A DNA stretch of 7,741 nucleotides from Gammaproteobacteria bacterium (GTDB lineage: Bacteria; Pseudomonadota; Gammaproteobacteria; Pseudomonadales; Pseudohongiellaceae), in contig DMJN01000104.1 in the NCBI GenBank assembly GCA_003451715.1, positions 1-7,741 on the forward strand, given 5' to 3'. The translations under genes were made by a program, and so were the position numbers. Below the pieces are notes generated by a model, which was not told where the DNA came from, did no database searches, and saw nothing but the letters and a program-made list of their open reading frames with translations. Position 1 is the first letter of the stretch; each line of letters begins with the position of its first letter. Below are positions 6,098-7,741 of this stretch, in pieces.

Positions 6098-7141
6098 TCA
6101 TCGCACCCCTGTATCAATCTCGGTGGCAGGAACAGGTGTGGGACCGTTTAGATCGAGGAAGAAGCTGGGACGAATGAGTTCATCAAGGCAGCTACCATCG
6201 ATGTTTGTAACGCTGGCCTCATTCACGAATTGCTCCATCAGTTCCGGTGCGCAGCCAAATGGGGATACATTATGACCTGTATTAGGTGCAATCAAATGAA
6301 CGGAGTTACTCATCAATTCGGCCATCGCTTCACCCCAGCGTTCAGGTGTCACCGGATCGATTGCGCCGGAGAGTATCAGGGTAGGTACCTGGGAGCTCAG
6401 ATCCTGTGAATAGATCTCGGGCAGGGGCGCGGCAGGCCAGACGCTACAACCACTTTGAAAGACATTGAGAAAGGCATCGCCGACGAAACCCCGGTTCGAC
6501 TCGCGGGAAATTTCCGCATTCGATATGCGCGTAAAATCCTCGGCACACAAGACACTTAATTGTGCACCATCGGCAACGCTAACGTCGCTCTGCATGGCAT
6601 CCAGAACTGCAAACAAAGTTCTGAAGTCACTCTCTTGAGCTTGCTCGATAATTATAGGAATCAAACGACTGATCTGAGGCGAATACAAAATACTACGAAT
6701 TGCATTCACGAATTTGGTGCGAGTCATGTTGACCGTCAACGGTTTACCAGAAGTTGCATCATTGTGGGTGACCTGGTATCCCGCTTCGCCAAAGGCATCT
6801 AGTACCTCATCAAAATCCTGCTCAAGTCCAGTGAAGCTGTTCTGGCAGTCTATGTCATACTCGCAATCTTCGAACAGTATTTGTAATGCACGCTCGGCAT
6901 CGGCATTGCCGTAAAGGGGCACCTTGTTTTCTAGTGGTGCATTGCCGTCCAGTATTGCCGTTCTCACCTGCTGCGGAAACTGGTTGGCATAGAGCAGCGC
7001 GGAGCGGGTGCCCCATGAGCCTCCCCAGAGATTTACCTGCTGATAGCCAAGTGCCAACAGAATTTCGTGTATGTCCTCGTTAGCCAGGTCCTGGGTATAT
7101 TTTGAGACATCAGCATCTAATTCAAGCAGGCACTGCTGCAA
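6098..7141 (-). CDS. S33 hydrolase C-terminal fragment (carries Ser-Asp-His)
   Basis: The downstream open part could at best start at a TTG (7139-7141), four bases past the TAA, but no ribosome site precedes it. The 347 residues hold QQCLLELDADVSKYTQDLA, the GGSWGT nucleophile, the lid, and the Asp and His. It has no signal peptide and no oxyanion loop. Separate expression as a working enzyme is unlikely. Confidence 0.5.
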   Translation of the reverse strand: MQQCLLELDADVSKYTQDLANEDIHEILLALGYQQVNLWGGSWGTRSALLYANQFPQQVRTAILDGNAPLENKVPLYGNADAERALQILFEDCEYDIDCQNSFTGLEQDFDEVLDAFGEAGYQVTHNDATSGKPLTVNMTRTKFVNAIRSILYSPQISRLIPIIIEQAQESDFRTLFAVLDAMQSDVSVADGAQLSVLCAEDFTRISNAEISRESNRGFVGDAFLNVFQSGCSVWPAAPLPEIYSQDLSSQVPTLILSGAIDPVTPERWGEAMAELMSNSVHLIAPNTGHNVSPFGCAPELMEQFVNEASVTNIDGSCLDELIRPSFFLDLNGPTPVPATEIDTGVR

Positions 7142-7144
7142 GAT

Positions 7145-7597
7145 TTACCGGCGAACCGAGACTAATTCAGCATCACTGAGCAAGAGCAGTGAGCTGTCAT
7201 CTTCATCTTCTGCGCATACCAGTGGATTCGAAGCGCCCATGCCGCGCTGGTCGATTAAGACGATGTCCCGGGTCTCGTTCACTTCGTCCAGGGCCAGCGC
7301 AACAAACCCCACCATGTCGCGCGCGCCCTGGCCCGGACCACCGGCGAACACAACTACAGGATCGGGATTTTGTTCAATACTGACTGCGGGCATTACGGCG
7401 AATTGAATAGCTATTTGTCTGCCCTGCTGGCTGACCCGGTCTTCATAGACGCTGTATTCACCGCACAACACTTCCTGTCGATAGCCATCGATGTGGCAGT
7501 ACTCTAATTCCAGCTCGCCAACAGTAATCTTGCTGTCAGTAGCTGCGAGTAGAAAGGGGCTCGAAAAGAACAGGATGATGCTAACAAACTTATTCAT
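7145..7597 (-). CDS. S33 hydrolase N-terminal fragment (no catalytic triad)
   Basis: Without readthrough the translated product is 150 residues: signal peptide, first beta-strands, the GGPG oxyanion loop and the DQRGMGASNP turn. It ends ...AELVSVRR, inside the linker before the C...L...Y element that precedes the nucleophile. It has none of Ser, Asp or His of the triad, so it should be inactive alone. Confidence 0.55.
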   Translation of the reverse strand: MNKFVSIILFFSSPFLLAATDSKITVGELELEYCHIDGYRQEVLCGEYSVYEDRVSQQGRQIAIQFAVMPAVSIEQNPDPVVVFAGGPGQGARDMVGFVALALDEVNETRDIVLIDQRGMGASNPLVCAEDEDDSSLLLLSDAELVSVRR

Positions 7598-7741
7598 AGG
7601 GGGTTCCTGCATACTGGTTCGTCGCAGTAATTAGCTGGCCTTGCCCTCAGGAATAGGGGCCACACTACGCTTTCCTGGGAATACCCAATAGCAGAAAACC
7701 TGGTCTGCCCCTTATTTCTATGGCAGCGCGAAAGCCACCAG
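7598..7741. other. Upstream region of the hydrolase-ABC operon
   Basis: The operon's promoter should lie here or further right, but I could not pick a credible -35/-10 pair. The minus strand is open through most of the stretch, yet the peptide has no recognisable family signature, so I do not call a gene. Confidence 0.3.

Larger units (their letters stand above)
6098..7597 (-). pseudogene. Exported S33/TAP-like alpha/beta hydrolase with in-frame TAA
   Basis: One reading frame of 500 codons encodes a full S33-type (prolyl/tripeptidyl aminopeptidase-like) hydrolase, broken only by TAA at codon 151 (7145-7147). Both sides are in the same frame, so this is a nonsense change, not an indel. Before the stop: signal peptide (1 to about 19), oxyanion block FAGGPGQGARD (84-94) and IVLIDQRGMGASNPLVC (112-128). 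After it: nucleophile Ser194 in GGSWGT, Asp414 in SGAIDPVTP, His442 in NTGHN, and the family's C-terminal PSFFLDLNGP. The total of about 499 residues matches the family. CAA to TAA (Gln) would be a single transition. Start 7597 is preferred over the ATG at 7612 because CAGGAA lies just before it and MNKFVSIILFF is a proper signal peptide. It heads the operon with the ABC transporter. It could be decay, sequence error or, less likely, readthrough. Confidence 0.82.

Noticed and set aside
7145..7147. Frameshift as the cause of the S33 hydrolase split
   Set aside because: Both fragments are in the same frame (start positions differ by a multiple of three), so a nonsense codon explains the break and no indel is needed.
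7071..7406. Plus-strand frame crossing the S33 stop codon
   Set aside because: Ser/Thr-rich antisense translation of the conserved hydrolase; no independent support.

Overview
The window looks like chromosomal DNA of a Gammaproteobacterium, probably free-living or marine. This is inferred only from protein families: a three-helix 'FFQELKRRRV' sensor or TPR N-terminus, a DUF2059 exported protein, a NatA/NatB-type exporter and an S33 exported hydrolase. I see no phage, plasmid, CRISPR, tRNA or rRNA signal, and no intact mobile element.

Layout from left to right: (1) 1-396, minus strand: the N-terminal 132 codons of a membrane protein that runs off the left edge. (2) 397-749: a gap with short inverted-repeat relics. 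(3) 750-1790, minus: an uncharacterised exported protein of 346 residues. (4) 1791-2140: a gap with a short 'cttgaccccgactccc' motif. (5) 2141-2639, minus: a DUF2059 exported protein split by a one-base frame change exactly at a TTT-TGA site. (6) 2640-3038: a regulatory gap with a good sigma-70-type promoter and a leader hairpin for the next gene. (7) 3039-3947, plus: an exported epoxide-hydrolase-like alpha/beta hydrolase, closed by a strong intrinsic terminator at 4049-4084. (8) 4187-7597, minus: a tightly packed three-gene operon read right to left: a secreted S33/TAP-type alpha/beta hydrolase carrying an in-frame TAA, then a NatA-like ABC ATPase, then a NatB-like ABC-2 permease.

The ATPase and permease share an ATGA overlap. 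The ATPase most likely starts at a TTG two bases beyond the last base of the hydrolase stop codon, so all three products were probably made in a coupled way. The plus-strand hydrolase appears to be a single-gene transcription unit.

I did not find a convincing new biological system. The points most worth a second look are the two interrupted genes. One is a nonsense codon that separates the oxyanion-hole half from the catalytic-triad half of the S33 hydrolase. The other is a +1 frame change at a slippery UUU-UGA in DUF2059. Each could be gene decay, a sequencing or assembly error, or (less likely) recoding. Reads and homologues would decide.
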